Position numbers and translations under genes: made by a program
Shown here: piece after piece, positions 8,629 to 17,755 of the stretch
Layout: each line of letters begins with the position of its first letter
Position numbering within the stretch: the stretch's first letter is position 1
NCBI RefSeq assembly: GCF_003315345.1
Contig: NZ_QNRO01000010.1
Coordinates: 1 to 64,000 of the forward strand
Length of the DNA stretch: 64,000 nucleotides
Direction: 5' to 3'
Source of the DNA: Marinobacter pelagius
GTDB taxonomy: Bacteria > Pseudomonadota > Gammaproteobacteria > Pseudomonadales > Oleiphilaceae
The notes under the pieces: model-generated
Databases searched by the model: none
What the model saw: the letters and a program-made list of their open reading frames with translations, nothing else
Told to the model about the DNA's origin: nothing

Positions 8629-9591
8629 ATGCTGACCCTCTACCCCGAAATCCACCCCAACGCCCAGCACCGTCTCGCGGTCGATCCTCCCCACGAGCTC
8701 TATATAGAAGAAAGCGGCAGCCCCGATGGCATTCCCGTTCTGGTGGTCCACGGTGGCCCGGGCGGAGGCTGCGAGGACTACCACCGACGCTTTTTCGATG
8801 CCGAGCGTTTTCGCATCATCCTCATGGACCAGCGCGGTGCGGGCCGATCCACGCCGTTGGCGGAATTGGAAGGCAACAGTACCGACAAGCTGGTCGAGGA
8901 TATGGAAACCGTCCGCCAGTTCCTGGGCATTGACCGCTGGCTCCTGTTCGGGGGCAGCTGGGGCTCAACCCTGAGCCTGGTGTATGCACAGACTCATCCT
9001 GAGCGCGTTATGGGGCTGGTGCTGCGGGGCATTTTCCTTTGCCGGCCGCGGGACATTCACTGGTTCTACCAGGAAGGCGCCAGCCGGGTGTTCCCGGATT
9101 ACTGGGAGGATTTCGAAGCGCAGATCCCCGAGGCTGAACGTGATCACATGGTTTCGGCCTACTACCGGCGACTGACCAGCACCAACGAGCTGGAGCAGAT
9201 CCAGGCCGCCAAGGCGTGGTCGATCTGGGAGGGACGATGCGCCACCCTGAACCCCAACCCCCGGGTGGTCGAGCATTTCGCACACCCTCATGTGGCTATC
9301 GCCCTGGCGCGCATTGAATGCCATTACTTCATGAACAATGCTTTCCTCGAGCCCGATCAAATTGTCCGGGACGCCCACAAGCTGGCCGATATTCCGGGGA
9401 TCATTGTTCATGGCCGCTATGACATGGTCTGTCCTCTGGACAATGCCCTGGCACTCAGCAATGCCTGGCCCGAAGCTGACCTCAGGATCATCCGGGATGC
9501 GGGTCACTCTGCGTCCGAGCCGGCCATTGTTGATGCTCTGATCAGAGGCGTCGAGGAAGTGGTTGCGAAAAGCGAGAAGCCGGTCGGATAA
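8629..9591 (+). CDS. pip: Proline iminopeptidase (alpha/beta hydrolase, peptidase S33)
   Basis: It cleaves N-terminal proline from peptides in the cytosol. The 320-residue protein carries the oxyanion segment VHGGPGGGC (about 41-49), a DQRGAGRS motif typical of the family, the nucleophile elbow GGSWGS (Ser near 113), and a C-terminal GHSASEP segment with the catalytic His. There is no signal peptide. It probably has its own promoter or reads through from typA, because a terminator-like repeat lies between the two. Confidence 0.92.
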   Translation: MLTLYPEIHPNAQHRLAVDPPHELYIEESGSPDGIPVLVVHGGPGGGCEDYHRRFFDAERFRIILMDQRGAGRSTPLAELEGNSTDKLVEDMETVRQFLGIDRWLLFGGSWGSTLSLVYAQTHPERVMGLVLRGIFLCRPRDIHWFYQEGASRVFPDYWEDFEAQIPEAERDHMVSAYYRRLTSTNELEQIQAAKAWSIWEGRCATLNPNPRVVEHFAHPHVAIALARIECHYFMNNAFLEPDQIVRDAHKLADIPGIIVHGRYDMVCPLDNALALSNAWPEADLRIIRDAGHSASEPAIVDALIRGVEEVVAKSEKPVG

Positions 9592-9674
9592 AAAGGCATT
9601 GGTCGGGTTGCGGTCTTCCTGGAGCGGGGATACACTCTTGCCGATTCGTAATCTCCCCGTCAGTCAGGAAGCGA

Positions 9675-10130
9675 ATGAAAGGGCTTATCCAGAGAGTATC
9701 GGAAGCCAGTGTCACGGTTGATGGCCAGTCAGTTGGCACGATTGGCCGTGGCGTTTTACTTTTGCTCGGAGTTGAGCGGGATGACGGGGCTGCAGAGGCA
9801 AAGGAGCTGTGCCGAAAAATTCTTTCCTATCGTATCTTCCCTGACGAGCAGGGCCGCATGAATCGCAGTCTTCAGGACATCGGAGGCGGCTTGCTCGTTG
9901 TGCCCCAATTCACCCTTGCAGCCGATACCCGTTCGGGAACCCGCCCGGGCTTTTCCCTGGCCGCGAAGCCCGATGTGGCCAACGACCTGTATCGCCAGTT
10001 CGTTCTTGAGGCGAAAGAGCGCCTGGGGGGTGAACGTGTCTCGGAAGGGCGTTTCGGGGCGGATATGAAAGTGCAGTTGATCAATGACGGGCCGGTGACC
10101 TTCTTGCTGGAGGTTACGGGTTTGTCATAA
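9675..10130 (+). CDS. dtd: D-aminoacyl-tRNA deacylase
   Basis: It hydrolyses D-aminoacyl-tRNA and glycyl-tRNA(Ala) in translation quality control. The 151 residues are close to the usual length of about 145. The N-terminus MKGLIQRVSEASVTVDG and the cross-subunit motif NDGPVTFLLE (Gly-cisPro) are present. The conserved SQFTL motif reads PQFTL here, so the usual serine is a proline; the rest of the motif (QFTLAADTRSG) is intact. It lies 84 bp downstream of pip on the same strand, so the two may be cotranscribed. Confidence 0.93.
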   Translation: MKGLIQRVSEASVTVDGQSVGTIGRGVLLLLGVERDDGAAEAKELCRKILSYRIFPDEQGRMNRSLQDIGGGLLVVPQFTLAADTRSGTRPGFSLAAKPDVANDLYRQFVLEAKERLGGERVSEGRFGADMKVQLINDGPVTFLLEVTGLS

Positions 10131-10638
10131 ATGGGCGCTGCACCATGATTGGGCGGCAGTCGCCTGCGTGTTTGTGGATGGTGCGCACGATAACCCGGAT
10201 CGTTTGACATTTGGCCCAGTACAAAAATTTGGTGGTGTTAGTTCGCTGAATTGAAAGAAAAAAATGGTGGTTGGCCTCGTATTTGTAACGCAGTGGTCAC
10301 AAAACCGAACAGAGCTCATGGCTATAAAGGGTTGCCTTTCTGGTGCCAAACAAGCTAAAAATGCGCTGTTTAAAATTTGCAAATGCAGGTTCTTTGTATT
10401 AAAACAGATTCATTACTCAGTGCTTTAAGAAAGTGCTGTAAGTAACTGAGCTACAAAGATCTGCAGTTCTGCAGGTTTTCAAAAGAAGAAGAAAAGTTAT
10501 CTGGATGTCATAAAACTGACATGGAGATAATGGAGAATCCGGCACATCCAGCCTGACTGGTGATGCCTGAACAACTTAATAAATCGGGATTAATACCCGT
10601 CGCTAAAACCTGAGTTAACTCAAAAAGGAAGACGCAAC
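10131..10638 (+). other. Long AT-rich leader region of the porin gene
   Basis: I see no convincing gene in this 508-bp stretch between dtd and the porin; short frames in it have no recognisable protein character. It is clearly more AT-rich than the flanking genes. It contains a PhoB-like box at 10505-10522 and a good Shine-Dalgarno (AAGGAAG) ahead of the porin. The first 350 bp hold nothing I can name. Confidence 0.6.
10505..10522 (+). promoter_or_regulatory. Candidate PhoB (Pho) box upstream of the porin
   Basis: ATGTCATAAAACTGACAT consists of two 7-bp half-sites separated by 4 bp of A/T. It matches the consensus CTGTCAT-A(A/T)A(A/T)-CTGTCAT at about 15 of 18 positions. It is about 115 bp upstream of the porin start, and GATAAT and GAGAAT hexamers just downstream could serve as the -10. 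Phosphate control of the porin is inferred from this. Confidence 0.6.
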
Positions 10639-11634
10639 ATGAAAAAGACGCTCATCGCATCTGCTATTGCAGCAGCTACTTTCTCTGGCGCTGTTGCAGC
10701 CCAGGAAAGCAACCTGCCGACCGTTTACGGTAACATTCAGTATGCTCTTACGTACAACGACGTTGAAAACACAGCTGGTGAAAAATTCAACGGCGTCGAG
10801 CACTTCGACAACGGCACCACTCTGGGTGTTAAGCACGATCACGAAATTGCTCCGGGAATTACCGGCTTCCTGAAAATGGAGCTGGAAGGTATCAACGCTG
10901 ACGACAAGGGTGAGAGCAACGGCATCGATGCTCTGGATGAAGCTTATGTCGGTATTCAAGGTGACAGCTTCGGTAAGATCTGGGTGGGTTCTGATGATTC
11001 CACTTACGAAAGCGCCGTTCAAAAAATCGTAAACTTCCACGAAGTTGGTTCTGACATCGGTGGTAGCCTCGAAGAAACTGGCGAGGGCGACCTGATCCAG
11101 TACCAGAGCCCGTCCTTTGGTGGTCTGAAGCTGGGTGCGGCTGTTCAGATCAATGGCGAGTCTGACCCCAATACTGACGGTAGTGAGAAGTCCTACCCGT
11201 ACCAGCTGGCTGCGACTTATTCCGTTGATGCCCTGGAGCTGGCGGTCGCCATGGATTCCAACGACGGCGGTGTCGCTGACAATGATGAGAACACTTACGG
11301 CCTCCGTGGCACATACTCCATGGGCGATTTCAGCCTGACCGGCGAATACCAGACCCGCAAGGATGTAGCTGACGAGTATGGTGTTATCGGGGTGTACACC
11401 ATGGGTGCCAATCAGTTCGCTCTTTCCTACCAGATCAACGATGATGATGCGACTGGTGACAAGAATGACACTGTGATCCTGCAGGCCCTGCATAATATGT
11501 CCGACAACATGTACGTCTATGTTGAAGGCTACCTGTCTGGCGCAGATGCGGATCGTGAGTACGGTGTTGGCAACTTCGAAGCAGTTGGCGAAGAGCGCTC
11601 CACTCTGGCCCTCGGCGCAGTCTACTACTTCTGA
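10639..11634 (+). CDS. Outer membrane porin (general trimeric porin family)
   Basis: It forms a diffusion channel for small solutes in the outer membrane. The 331-residue protein has a clear signal peptide (MKKTLIASAIAAATFSGAVAAQ, cleavage after VAA). Acidic, aromatic-alternating beta strands run throughout, and it ends in the C-terminal aromatic signature GAVYYF needed for BAM recognition. The length fits a 16-stranded monomer. A Pho-type box upstream suggests a PhoE-like role in phosphate starvation, though the sequence alone does not fix its specificity. A hairpin terminator follows directly. Confidence 0.9.
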   Translation: MKKTLIASAIAAATFSGAVAAQESNLPTVYGNIQYALTYNDVENTAGEKFNGVEHFDNGTTLGVKHDHEIAPGITGFLKMELEGINADDKGESNGIDALDEAYVGIQGDSFGKIWVGSDDSTYESAVQKIVNFHEVGSDIGGSLEETGEGDLIQYQSPSFGGLKLGAAVQINGESDPNTDGSEKSYPYQLAATYSVDALELAVAMDSNDGGVADNDENTYGLRGTYSMGDFSLTGEYQTRKDVADEYGVIGVYTMGANQFALSYQINDDDATGDKNDTVILQALHNMSDNMYVYVEGYLSGADADREYGVGNFEAVGEERSTLALGAVYYF

Positions 11635-11663
11635 TCAGCTAACCAGCTAATCAAGTAGTCGAG

Positions 11664-11696
11664 AAAACCGGTGACCTTCGGGTCGCCGGTTTTTTT
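11664..11696 (+). terminator. Rho-independent terminator of the porin gene
   Basis: A 10-bp stem (ACCGGTGACC / GGTCGCCGGT, with one G-T pair) closes a TTCG tetraloop and is followed by seven T. Confidence 0.9.
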
Positions 11697-11732
11697 ATGT
11701 ATGCTCAGGCAAAACCCGACAGGAAAGCGGAA

Positions 11733-12587
11733 ATGGCAGAAGAACTCGAGATCAAATTGACGGTTTCAGAGGCCGACCAGCAAAAGGTTCAGGCTTGGCT
11801 GTCCAATGACGCGACCGCTGAATACGTCGGTGAAAAATCACTCATCAACCGATATTTCGATACCCCTGCAGCGGCTCTGAACCACCAGAAAGCAGCCCTG
11901 AGGGTGCGGCAGGCCGGAGACAAATACATCCAGACCCTCAAAACCCGCGGTGAATTCGTCAACGGTGCCCATCGCCGCCAGGAGTGGGAGTGGCCGCTGC
12001 CGGGGCCGGATCTGAGCCTGGGCTTGCTGGCGGACACCCCGCTGGCGGACCGGATCAATCTCGCCGAGCTGGAGGTGGTGTTCGAGACCAACTTCCAGCG
12101 CCAGGTCTGGATGATCCGGCGTGAAGATGCCGAGGTGGAGGTTGCGCTGGATTCGGGAACCGTCGCCAGCAGGGGCCGGACTGAGCCCCTGAATGAAGTG
12201 GAGTTTGAGCTCAAGTCCGGTAATCCGGCAATACTGATGTCACTGGCCCGGGAGCTGGCGGAGCAAATACCGGTGTTCCTGAACCTGGTCAGCAAGGCGG
12301 AGCAGGGGTACTACCTGGCAGGGCTCTACGAGCCGAGGGCTGAGCCGGAAGCCGGCGCCTTGTCGGTAACAGGATTTCTGTACCAAGTGAGTCTGGCGTG
12401 GCTCCAGGGGAGTGGATGGAAGGCAGGGGGCAATGACCTCTCCAAAGTCGAACAGGCCGCCGGAAAGGCTGGCGCTGAAACGGAGTTGAAGGGAGTTCTG
12501 GAGGCTCTGGACCAGGGGGCTGCGGTTCGAGAGCTGGTACGCAGCCCCGAGCTGGGGCAATTGCAGTTGCAGCTGGCGGCCGCCTGA
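11733..12587 (+). CDS. CYTH domain protein (inorganic triphosphatase family)
   Basis: The 284-residue protein opens with EELEIKL, the ExExK signature of CYTH enzymes, which form a beta-tunnel and hydrolyse triphosphates. The CYTH domain covers about residues 3-195, with conserved Arg, Lys and Glu strands such as ALRVRQ and YIQTLKTRG. The remaining 90 residues are too short for the full CHAD domain of E. coli YgiF. I chose the ATG at 11733 for its AGGAAAG ribosome site; an earlier ATG at 11697 overlaps the porin terminator. In many gammaproteobacteria this gene precedes glnE, as here apart from the channel gene between them. Confidence 0.85.
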   Translation: MAEELEIKLTVSEADQQKVQAWLSNDATAEYVGEKSLINRYFDTPAAALNHQKAALRVRQAGDKYIQTLKTRGEFVNGAHRRQEWEWPLPGPDLSLGLLADTPLADRINLAELEVVFETNFQRQVWMIRREDAEVEVALDSGTVASRGRTEPLNEVEFELKSGNPAILMSLARELAEQIPVFLNLVSKAEQGYYLAGLYEPRAEPEAGALSVTGFLYQVSLAWLQGSGWKAGGNDLSKVEQAAGKAGAETELKGVLEALDQGAAVRELVRSPELGQLQLQLAAA

Positions 12588-12596
12588 CAAGCCAGG

Positions 12597-13760
12597 TCAG
12601 GCGGAGCCGGACTTTTCCTCAGCCTTGTCGTCGTATTTTTCATGCCAGCTGGCCAGGAATTTCCGGTACCGCTCCAGTGCCTCTTCCACCACTTCGACTC
12701 CGGGGGTGTCGGTGGATTTGACCAGCACAATCAGCCCCTTGCCTTCGACTTCCTCGTTGGTCGGCGGATGACAGATCACCTCGTCGTCATGGTCAATGTA
12801 GGCCAGGGCAGTGCCAATGCCATGACGCACGAGTGCGCTGACGATGTCCGCCCAGTTGAGGTCGTCCAGTTCAATATCGTAACGGTGGGGGTGGTCCCGC
12901 TCGTAATTGAACAGATCTTCCAGCACCTTCTCCGAGCCGGGAGCAACCACGGCCCGCACCATGATCTCCGGGTAAGTCCGAACCGGTCGGATGATGGTCC
13001 GGATTCCGAGAGCCTTGAACCTTTCCCGGTTGCCGTCACTGACACATTCGACCGTGGTTCGCCCGCCAAGATTGGACTCTGACAGGCGGTGGGCGATATC
13101 GAACGTCAGACTGTCGGAGCCCGGATCGCTCTCGTCCGCTGCCAGCACAATGATGTGTCGTGCGCTCCCCGTATGCACCGCCTTGAGGGCTTGCGGATCG
13201 CTGCCCGAACCATGGAAGTGCACGACGCCGCAATCAGACAGCTCTGTCGGCAGGCCTTCGGGAAACTGGCGGGTGAGGAGCATGATCGGAATGGTTTCAT
13301 AGCCCGGCACGGCCCTTACCTGGGCGGCAAAGCGCATGAAATACTGGGCGCCACCGCGCCGAGGGGTGTTGATGATGACGATGTGGTCTTTCATTTTGTA
13401 GATCCAGCGTCCGGTGATAATCCGTTCCCGGCGGTAGAACCGGTACTCGATAAAGTCGCTGACGATCAGCGTCAGCAGAGTGATCGCTCCCACAAACATG
13501 ATCAATATGGTGCTGATCCGTCCGACGTAGGTTTTCGGCGCGAAATCCCCGTAGCCGACGGTGGAAACGGTGGTCATGGTGATCCAGATGGACTCGAAGA
13601 AACTCAGGTCTTCGACCGTCCAGATGATCAGGATCTGGGTCGACATCATGGCCGCGAGAATAAGGAACAGGCGTTTCACTCGTTGGAGGATCAGACGCCC
13701 CATGGGCAGGTGAGTCTGTTTTGCGTGTTCCGGGTTCAGGGGGCGACGGTTTCGCTGCAT
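12597..13760 (-). CDS. Ion channel with TrkA-N/RCK domain (potassium channel)
   Basis: The 387-residue inner-membrane protein has two transmembrane helices (about 31-49 and 84-105). They flank a pore loop with the potassium selectivity filter TVGYGD (67-72). From about residue 118 a cytosolic RCK or TrkA-N-like domain begins (DHIVIINTPRRGG), with a second regulatory part near the C-terminus. This is the plan of 2TM calcium- or ligand-gated K+ channels. It is convergent with the CYTH gene, 9 bp apart, and divergent from glnE. Confidence 0.9.
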   Translation of the reverse strand: MQRNRRPLNPEHAKQTHLPMGRLILQRVKRLFLILAAMMSTQILIIWTVEDLSFFESIWITMTTVSTVGYGDFAPKTYVGRISTILIMFVGAITLLTLIVSDFIEYRFYRRERIITGRWIYKMKDHIVIINTPRRGGAQYFMRFAAQVRAVPGYETIPIMLLTRQFPEGLPTELSDCGVVHFHGSGSDPQALKAVHTGSARHIIVLAADESDPGSDSLTFDIAHRLSESNLGGRTTVECVSDGNRERFKALGIRTIIRPVRTYPEIMVRAVVAPGSEKVLEDLFNYERDHPHRYDIELDDLNWADIVSALVRHGIGTALAYIDHDDEVICHPPTNEEVEGKGLIVLVKSTDTPGVEVVEEALERYRKFLASWHEKYDDKAEEKSGSA

Positions 13761-13840
13761 CCGTTAGTGCGGCCTGTTCAGTCATGGGAGAGTTCGGTAT
13801 ACAGTACCGGAAATATAACAGAGAGACAGGGGTTTGCATT

Positions 13841-16744
13841 ATGTCCGCGCCATGGAGTGCCTTGCCGTCACCAATCGCCGAGGACGTCGCCGAATGCTGG
13901 GAGTCGGTCTTTCCGGAGGGCGTGCCCGCCTGGCTGATCGAGGATGAGTCGGTTCCGGAGTCCGTGGTTGCCGATGCGGTGGGGCGCAGCCTGTTCCTGC
14001 GGCAGACCCTGGAGCGGCACGGGGATCAGGTCCGGCAGGCGGTTGAATCCCGGCTTCTTTCCGAGTCGACAACCCCGGAATACTTGGCACAGCGCTGGAA
14101 GGAGTATCTTGAGCAGGTTGATGGCGAACCGGCACTTCATGCAGCCCTGCGCCGGTTCCGGCGGGAAATCCAGTTCCGGATCATCTGGCGTGATCTGCTG
14201 CGGTGGGCCGATCTGGCCGAAACCATGGCGGCGGCCAGCGCATTTGCGGACACCTGTATCGACGGCGCCCTGGGCTGGCTCTATGAGGACTCCTGTGAGC
14301 AGTTCGGCACTCCCTATGGTCTGGACCCGGTGACCGGTGAGGAGGCGCCCCAGCCCCTGGTTGTGATCGGCATGGGCAAGCTGGGTGGCCGTGAGCTCAA
14401 TGTCTCCTCCGACATCGACCTGATCTTTGCCTTTCCCGGCAAGGGCGAGACCCGTGGCGGCCGGCGCTCGCTGGATAACCAGCAGTTTTTCATTCGCCTG
14501 GGCCAGCGGCTGATCCAGGCCCTGGACCAGATAACCGCAGACGGCTTTGTCTTCCGGGTGGATATGCGGTTGCGACCCTACGGCCAGAGTGGTGCCCTGG
14601 CGCTCAGCTTCGCCGCGCTGGAGACCTACTACCAGGACCAGGGGCGCGACTGGGAGCGCTACGCCATGGTCAAGTCCCGGGTGGTTGCCGGCGACCAGAA
14701 AGCCGGGCAGGTATTGATGGAAAGCCTGCGTCCCTTCGTCTACCGGAAATACATCGACTTCAGCGCCTTCGAATCCTTGCGCAGCATGAAGGCCATGATC
14801 AGCCGGGAGGTGCGCCGGAAGGGCCTGGAAAACAACATCAAGCTGGGCAGCGGTGGCATCCGGGAAATCGAGTTCGTGGTCCAGGCCTTCCAGCTGATCC
14901 GGGGTGGCAGGGATCGGGAACTGCAGCAGCGGGAGCTGCTGACCATCCTGAAAGAGCTGGAAGCCCTTGAGCTTCTGCCTTCCGGGGTCGTCAGTGAGTT
15001 ACGGGAGGCCTATGTATTTCTCAGGAACCTTGAGCACGCCCTGCAGGGTATCGAGGACAAGCAGACCCAGACCCTGCCGGAGGATGACCTGAACCTTGCC
15101 CGCATTGCCCTGATTATGGGCTTTGATTCCTGGGCCGAATGCCAGAAAGTTCTGGACGAGCATCGTGAGCGGGTTGCTACCCACTTTGCCAACATTATTG
15201 CCACCGAAGAGGAGGAAGATGGCGGGGAATCCGAGCTGGCCGAGGAATGGCAGGAAATCTGGCTGGCGGAGATGGACGACGAGAGTGCGCGGGACTGGCT
15301 AAAGGAGCAGGGCTATGAAAACCCCGAGGAGAGCTGTCGTGAGCTGACAGAGCTTCGGGATAGCAGGACCGTGGAGACCCTCCAGACCCAGGGTAGAAAA
15401 CGCCTTAACCAGTTCATGCCGGTGTTGCTGGATGCCCTGACCGACGTTGAAAATCCCTCGCAGACACTGTCCCGGGTGTTGCAGTTGGTCAGCGCAATCC
15501 TGAGGCGTACCGCCTATATGGTCCTGCTGCTGGAGAATCCGGGCGCCCGTACTCAGCTGGTCCGGCTGTGTAGCGAAAGCCCCTGGGTGGCGCAACAGCT
15601 GGCAGAGACACCGTTGCTGCTGGATGAACTGCTCAATGCGGAGAGTCTTTACACGCCTCCAGCCAAGGAGGAACTCCAGGACGACCTGCGCCAGCAGATG
15701 CTGCGGATTCCGTTTGAGGATCTCGAAGAGCAGATGGAGTCCCTGCGCCATTTCAAGAAGGCGCATATCCTCCGGGTGGCGGCATCAGAGCTCAAAGGCA
15801 CGTTGCCGCTGATGAAAGTGAGCGATTACCTGACCTGGATCGCCGAAGTGGTTCTGGACCACGTGGTAGATGTGGCCTTCGCCAACCTGGTCAGCCGCCA
15901 TGGCTATCCGCGACGCTCAGACGGTTCCGCCTGCGAGACGGATTTTGCCATCATCGGCTACGGCAAGTTGGGTGGAATCGAGCTTGGCTATACCTCAGAC
16001 CTGGATCTGGTGTTCGTTCACAAGGCCGATCCGGAGTTGTCCACCGATGGCGACAAGCCCATCGATAACGCGGTGTTCTTCACCCGTCTTGGCCAGAGAA
16101 TCGTGCACATCCTCAGCACCCAGACCCCCTCGGGGCAGCTCTATGAAGTGGATATGCGGCTCCGTCCCTCCGGCAATTCCGGACTTCTGGTGACAACGCT
16201 GAACGCCTTCGAGAAATACCAGCGCAATGATGCCTGGACCTGGGAGCACCAGGCCCTGGCCCGGGCCCGCGGTGTGGCAGGTTGCACCGAGACCCTGGAG
16301 GCTTTCGAGGCCATCCGCCATGACATCCTCTGCCAGCAGCGTGATCGCACAAAGCTCCGGGAAGAGGTGGTGGAGATGCGGGAGAAAATGCGGGCGAGCC
16401 TGGGAACACCGGAGAGCAGGCGCTCCGAGGTGTTTCATATCAAGCACGATCCCGGTGGCATTGTCGATATCGAGTTCATGGTGCAGTACCTGATGCTGGC
16501 GTGGTGTTCCGACCATCCTGAACTGACCCAGTGGTCTGACAATATCCGCCAGATGGAAGAGTTGGGGCGGGCCGGTGTGTTGCCGGTGGAGGACACCGAA
16601 AAGCTGCGGGAGACCTTCATAACCCTGCGCTCGACCATCCATCGCCGCGCGCTGCAGAACCTGAACAGCCAGGTGGAGGGAGATGAGTTCCCGGAAGAGC
16701 GTGACTACATCCAAAGTATGTGGAAAAAAGTGATGCTTGATTAG
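13841..16744 (+). CDS. glnE: Bifunctional glutamine synthetase adenylyltransferase / adenylyl-removing enzyme
   Basis: GlnE adds AMP to GlnA Tyr396, or removes it, in response to PII and glutamine. The 967-residue protein contains both nucleotidyltransferase domains. The N-terminal deadenylylase has GKLGGRELNVSSDIDLIF, and the C-terminal adenylylase has GKLGGIELGYTSDLDLVF; each carries the catalytic D-x-D. Linker motifs GSGGIREIEF and DPGGIVDIEF are also present. I chose the ATG at 13841 (MSAPWSALPSP) because the 40 residues upstream have no family character. It is followed after 80 bp by ilvE, as in Pseudomonas. Confidence 0.96.
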   Translation: MSAPWSALPSPIAEDVAECWESVFPEGVPAWLIEDESVPESVVADAVGRSLFLRQTLERHGDQVRQAVESRLLSESTTPEYLAQRWKEYLEQVDGEPALHAALRRFRREIQFRIIWRDLLRWADLAETMAAASAFADTCIDGALGWLYEDSCEQFGTPYGLDPVTGEEAPQPLVVIGMGKLGGRELNVSSDIDLIFAFPGKGETRGGRRSLDNQQFFIRLGQRLIQALDQITADGFVFRVDMRLRPYGQSGALALSFAALETYYQDQGRDWERYAMVKSRVVAGDQKAGQVLMESLRPFVYRKYIDFSAFESLRSMKAMISREVRRKGLENNIKLGSGGIREIEFVVQAFQLIRGGRDRELQQRELLTILKELEALELLPSGVVSELREAYVFLRNLEHALQGIEDKQTQTLPEDDLNLARIALIMGFDSWAECQKVLDEHRERVATHFANIIATEEEEDGGESELAEEWQEIWLAEMDDESARDWLKEQGYENPEESCRELTELRDSRTVETLQTQGRKRLNQFMPVLLDALTDVENPSQTLSRVLQLVSAILRRTAYMVLLLENPGARTQLVRLCSESPWVAQQLAETPLLLDELLNAESLYTPPAKEELQDDLRQQMLRIPFEDLEEQMESLRHFKKAHILRVAASELKGTLPLMKVSDYLTWIAEVVLDHVVDVAFANLVSRHGYPRRSDGSACETDFAIIGYGKLGGIELGYTSDLDLVFVHKADPELSTDGDKPIDNAVFFTRLGQRIVHILSTQTPSGQLYEVDMRLRPSGNSGLLVTTLNAFEKYQRNDAWTWEHQALARARGVAGCTETLEAFEAIRHDILCQQRDRTKLREEVVEMREKMRASLGTPESRRSEVFHIKHDPGGIVDIEFMVQYLMLAWCSDHPELTQWSDNIRQMEELGRAGVLPVEDTEKLRETFITLRSTIHRRALQNLNSQVEGDEFPEERDYIQSMWKKVMLD

Positions 16745-16824
16745 TAAGCTAAATTTATTTTCCCTGAGTTTTCCTGCTAGAATGCCGACTCCCCGAAAAC
16801 CGCTTTTTTTAGGAGCAGAAAACA

Positions 16825-17748
16825 ATGTCGATGGCTGATCGCGATGGCCTTATCTGGCTCGACGGTGAAATGGTTCCCTGGCGGGAAGCCAAAACCCACG
16901 TCCTGACTCATACCCTGCATTATGGCCTTGGCTGTTTTGAAGGTGTGCGAGCCTACAATACCGCGAACGGCCCGGCGATTTTCCGCCTGAAAGAGCATAC
17001 CGACCGCCTGTTCCGCTCCGCCCACATCCTGAACATGAAAATGCCGTTCACTAAGGATGAGGTCAACGAAGCTCAGCGCGCGGCGGTGCGCGAGAACAAC
17101 CTGGACGAAGCCTACCTGCGCCCGATGGTGTTCCTGGGTTCCGAGGGTATGGGCCTGCGCGCCGACAACCTGAAGGTTCATATCATGGTTGCCGCCTGGA
17201 GCTGGCCGTCCTACATGTCTCCGGAAGCGAAGGAGATCGGCATCAAGGTCCGCACCTCTTCCTACACCCGTCACCACGTCAACATCACCATGTGTAAGGC
17301 CAAGGCGAACGGCAATTACATCAACTCCATGCTGGCGCTGAACGAGGCCATCTCCGGCGGTGCCGAGGAAGCCCTGTTGCTGGATAACGAGGGGTATGTC
17401 GCGGAAGGCTCCGGGGAGAACATCTTCATTGTCCGTGATGGCGTGCTGCACACCCCTGAGTTGACCTCCTGCCTCGAGGGCATCACCCGTGCCACGATCA
17501 TCGACTTCGCCAGGGACATGGGGCTGCAGGTGAAGGAGCGCCGTATTACCCGGGACGAGGTGTATGTAGCCGAGGAGGCTTTCTTTACTGGCACCGCAGC
17601 CGAGGTACTGCCCATTCGCGAACTGGATGGCCGCATCATCGGTGAAGGCAAGCGCGGCCCGGTGACCGAGAAGCTGCAGTCACGTTATTTTGATGCCGTG
17701 AAGGGTAAGCTGCCTGAGCACAGTGACTGGCTGACGCTGGTTCGGTAA
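16825..17748 (+). CDS. ilvE: Branched-chain amino acid aminotransferase
   Basis: This PLP enzyme transfers amino groups between glutamate and the keto acids of leucine, isoleucine and valine. The 307-residue class IV fold includes HTLHYGLGCFEGVRAY (about 29-44), the PLP lysine (probably Lys160) in CKAKANGNYINS, and the phosphate-binding GTAAEV segment. AGGAG is well placed ahead of the ATG. It is probably cotranscribed with kdkA, which begins 8 bp after the ilvE stop. Confidence 0.96.
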   Translation: MSMADRDGLIWLDGEMVPWREAKTHVLTHTLHYGLGCFEGVRAYNTANGPAIFRLKEHTDRLFRSAHILNMKMPFTKDEVNEAQRAAVRENNLDEAYLRPMVFLGSEGMGLRADNLKVHIMVAAWSWPSYMSPEAKEIGIKVRTSSYTRHHVNITMCKAKANGNYINSMLALNEAISGGAEEALLLDNEGYVAEGSGENIFIVRDGVLHTPELTSCLEGITRATIIDFARDMGLQVKERRITRDEVYVAEEAFFTGTAAEVLPIRELDGRIIGEGKRGPVTEKLQSRYFDAVKGKLPEHSDWLTLVR

Positions 17749-17755
17749 CCGCCCC

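Noticed and set aside
10125-10382. 85-residue minus-strand frame in the porin leader
   Set aside because: No ribosome site, biased composition and no recognisable domain; the region reads as noncoding.
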